From: Chloroflexota bacterium
GTDB lineage: Bacteria; Chloroflexota; Dehalococcoidia; GIF9; AB-539-J10
Direction of reading: 5' to 3'
Assembly: GCA_030670425.1 (NCBI GenBank)
Contig: DAOVBS010000024.1
Coordinates: 1 to 7,404 of the forward strand
DNA length: 7,404 nt
In this document: piece after piece, positions 6,694 through 7,404 of the stretch
How positions within the stretch are numbered: position 1 is the stretch's first letter
How the letters are laid out: the number at the start of each line of letters is the position of its first letter
Translations under genes and position numbers: made by a program
The notes under the pieces: generated by a model
Databases searched by the model: none
What the model was told of the DNA's origin: nothing
What the model saw: only the letters and a program-made list of their open reading frames with translations

Positions 6694-6722
6694 ATTCTCA
6701 ATCCGCCGCTAGCTTGCTACAA
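6694..6722 (-). promoter_or_regulatory. Possible promoter for the lipid kinase (overlaps the opposite promoter)
   Basis: On the minus strand, TTGTAG (6722-6717) and GAGAAT (6699-6694) are 17 bases apart. Both boxes are weak matches. A TATGAT nearer the nuclease start, also on the minus strand, is a better -10 but lacks a good -35. The site uses the same bases as the plus-strand promoter, shifted by one. Confidence 0.3.
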
Positions 6723-6723
6723 T
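6695..6723 (+). promoter_or_regulatory. Probable sigma70-type promoter for the DUF2779 nuclease
   Basis: TTCTCA (6695-6700) and TACAAT (6718-6723) are exactly 17 bases apart. The -10 matches the consensus at five of six positions and the -35 at four of six. The predicted start near 6730 gives a leader of about 34 bases before the ATG at 6764. Confidence 0.45.
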
Positions 6724-6763
6724 GGACATATCATAGCATCCGCCAGCACGTTACTGTAGAACG

Positions 6764-7404
6764 ATGACATCAAGGCTGCTATCCAAGACCAAGTACCTGC
6801 ACGGATTGCAGTGTCCCAAGTATCTATGGATGCTGACCCACCAGCCGGAAAAGGTGCCTGAACCAGATGCCGCCACCAAATACGCCTTTAGCCAAGGGCA
6901 CATGGTGGGACAACTGGCCAAGAAGCTGTACCCCACAGGGGTCGATATCCCCACCGAACACTTCATGCGCAATACCTGGCAGACGCAGGAACTCCTACAT
7001 CAGCGGGTGCCTCTTTTCGAAGCAGGTATCCTGGCTGAAGATATCTACGCCAGGGTTGATATCCTAAGTCCCGTCGGCGAGGACGAGTGGGACATCGTCG
7101 AGGTGAAAAGCTCCACCAGTGCTAAGGACGTACATAGACACGACATCTCCTTCCAGAAGCACTGCTGCCAGAAAGCCGGGCTGAAGATTAGAAGATGTCT
7201 CCTCATGTACATCAACAACCGCCACATTAAACACGGCGAAATAGACCCAAACAGCTTTTTCATTGTCGAGGACACTACAGTCGCAGCAGAGGAACTGAGC
7301 GCAGGCATACAGGAGAGAATCGATGCCATGTTCGCGATTGTCGCAGGTGGAGAATGTCCGAACATATCGATTGGCAGGCAGTGCAACGACCCCTATCAGT
7401 GCCC
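6764..7404 (+). CDS. DUF2779-type protein with Cas4/RecB-like nuclease domain (cut by window edge)
   Basis: The first 213 complete codons are present and remain open to the window end. The protein starts MTSRLLSKTKYLHGLQCPKY, the usual opening of DUF2779 proteins, with C17 in the LQCPKxLW motif. It carries a PD-(D/E)XK nuclease core: H46 in QGHMVG, D99 in YARVDIL, E113 and K115 in IVEVKSS, and Q131 in ISFQKH. Near the edge, C198, C207 and C213 (ECPNISIGRQCNDPYQC) are candidate ligands that, with C17, could hold a Cas4-type 4Fe-4S cluster; another cysteine may lie beyond the window. In full-length relatives a DUF2779 domain follows. The ATG has no clear Shine-Dalgarno site, and an in-frame TAG at 6734 limits any longer reading. 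No CRISPR array or cas gene is in the window. The role is probably DNA processing or repair, by inference. Confidence 0.88.
   Translation, partial: MTSRLLSKTKYLHGLQCPKYLWMLTHQPEKVPEPDAATKYAFSQGHMVGQLAKKLYPTGVDIPTEHFMRNTWQTQELLHQRVPLFEAGILAEDIYARVDILSPVGEDEWDIVEVKSSTSAKDVHRHDISFQKHCCQKAGLKIRRCLLMYINNRHIKHGEIDPNSFFIVEDTTVAAEELSAGIQERIDAMFAIVAGGECPNISIGRQCNDPYQC

Noticed and set aside
6764..7404. The Cas4-like domain as a sign of a CRISPR-Cas system
   Set aside because: There are no regularly spaced repeats or other cas genes, and the N-terminal wording fits the stand-alone DUF2779 family better.

Overview
The window is bacterial chromosomal DNA of moderate GC content (slightly above 50% by eye). 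Short intergenic gaps, Shine-Dalgarno sites, sigma70-like promoters and a tRNA with encoded CCA all fit a bacterium. Nothing fixes the taxon. The gene mix (acyl-CoA ligase, lipid kinase, COG1237-type metallo-hydrolase, DUF2779 nuclease) would suit an anaerobic heterotroph such as a Dehalococcoidia-like Chloroflexota, but this is a weak impression. I see no insertion sequence, phage gene, CRISPR array or attachment site.

Layout. Positions 1-2566 are all on the minus strand. Read in the direction of transcription, a threonine-dehydrogenase-like extended SDR (2566-1613) is followed after 23 bases by a metallo-beta-lactamase-fold hydrolase (1589-672). Next comes a separate promoter (about 607-579) driving tRNA-Glu(CUC) (554-478), and then the start of trpS (tryptophanyl-tRNA synthetase), cut by the window edge. 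Around 2567-2871 is a divergent intergenic region. From it a plus-strand gene (2872-3720) encodes an unrecognised 282-residue protein with a ribbon-helix-helix-like segment. It is followed by a full-length AMP-forming acyl-CoA ligase (3939-5549) with a small terminator. A diacylglycerol-kinase-family lipid kinase (6614-5646, minus) converges on the ligase. From a second divergent region (6615-6763) a Cas4/RecB-like nuclease of the DUF2779 type starts on the plus strand and leaves the window incomplete.

How the genes work together. Only two groupings have physical support: SDR plus hydrolase (23-base gap, one promoter), and tRNA-Glu plus trpS (one promoter, 15-39 base gap). The ligase and the lipid kinase both touch acyl-lipid metabolism, but they are on opposite strands and are not an operon. 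No established multi-gene defence or biosynthetic system is visible. The points most worth checking are the unknown RHH-containing protein, the glycine at the SDR position where a catalytic Ser/Thr is expected, and the tRNA-trpS transcript that lacks a Shine-Dalgarno site.
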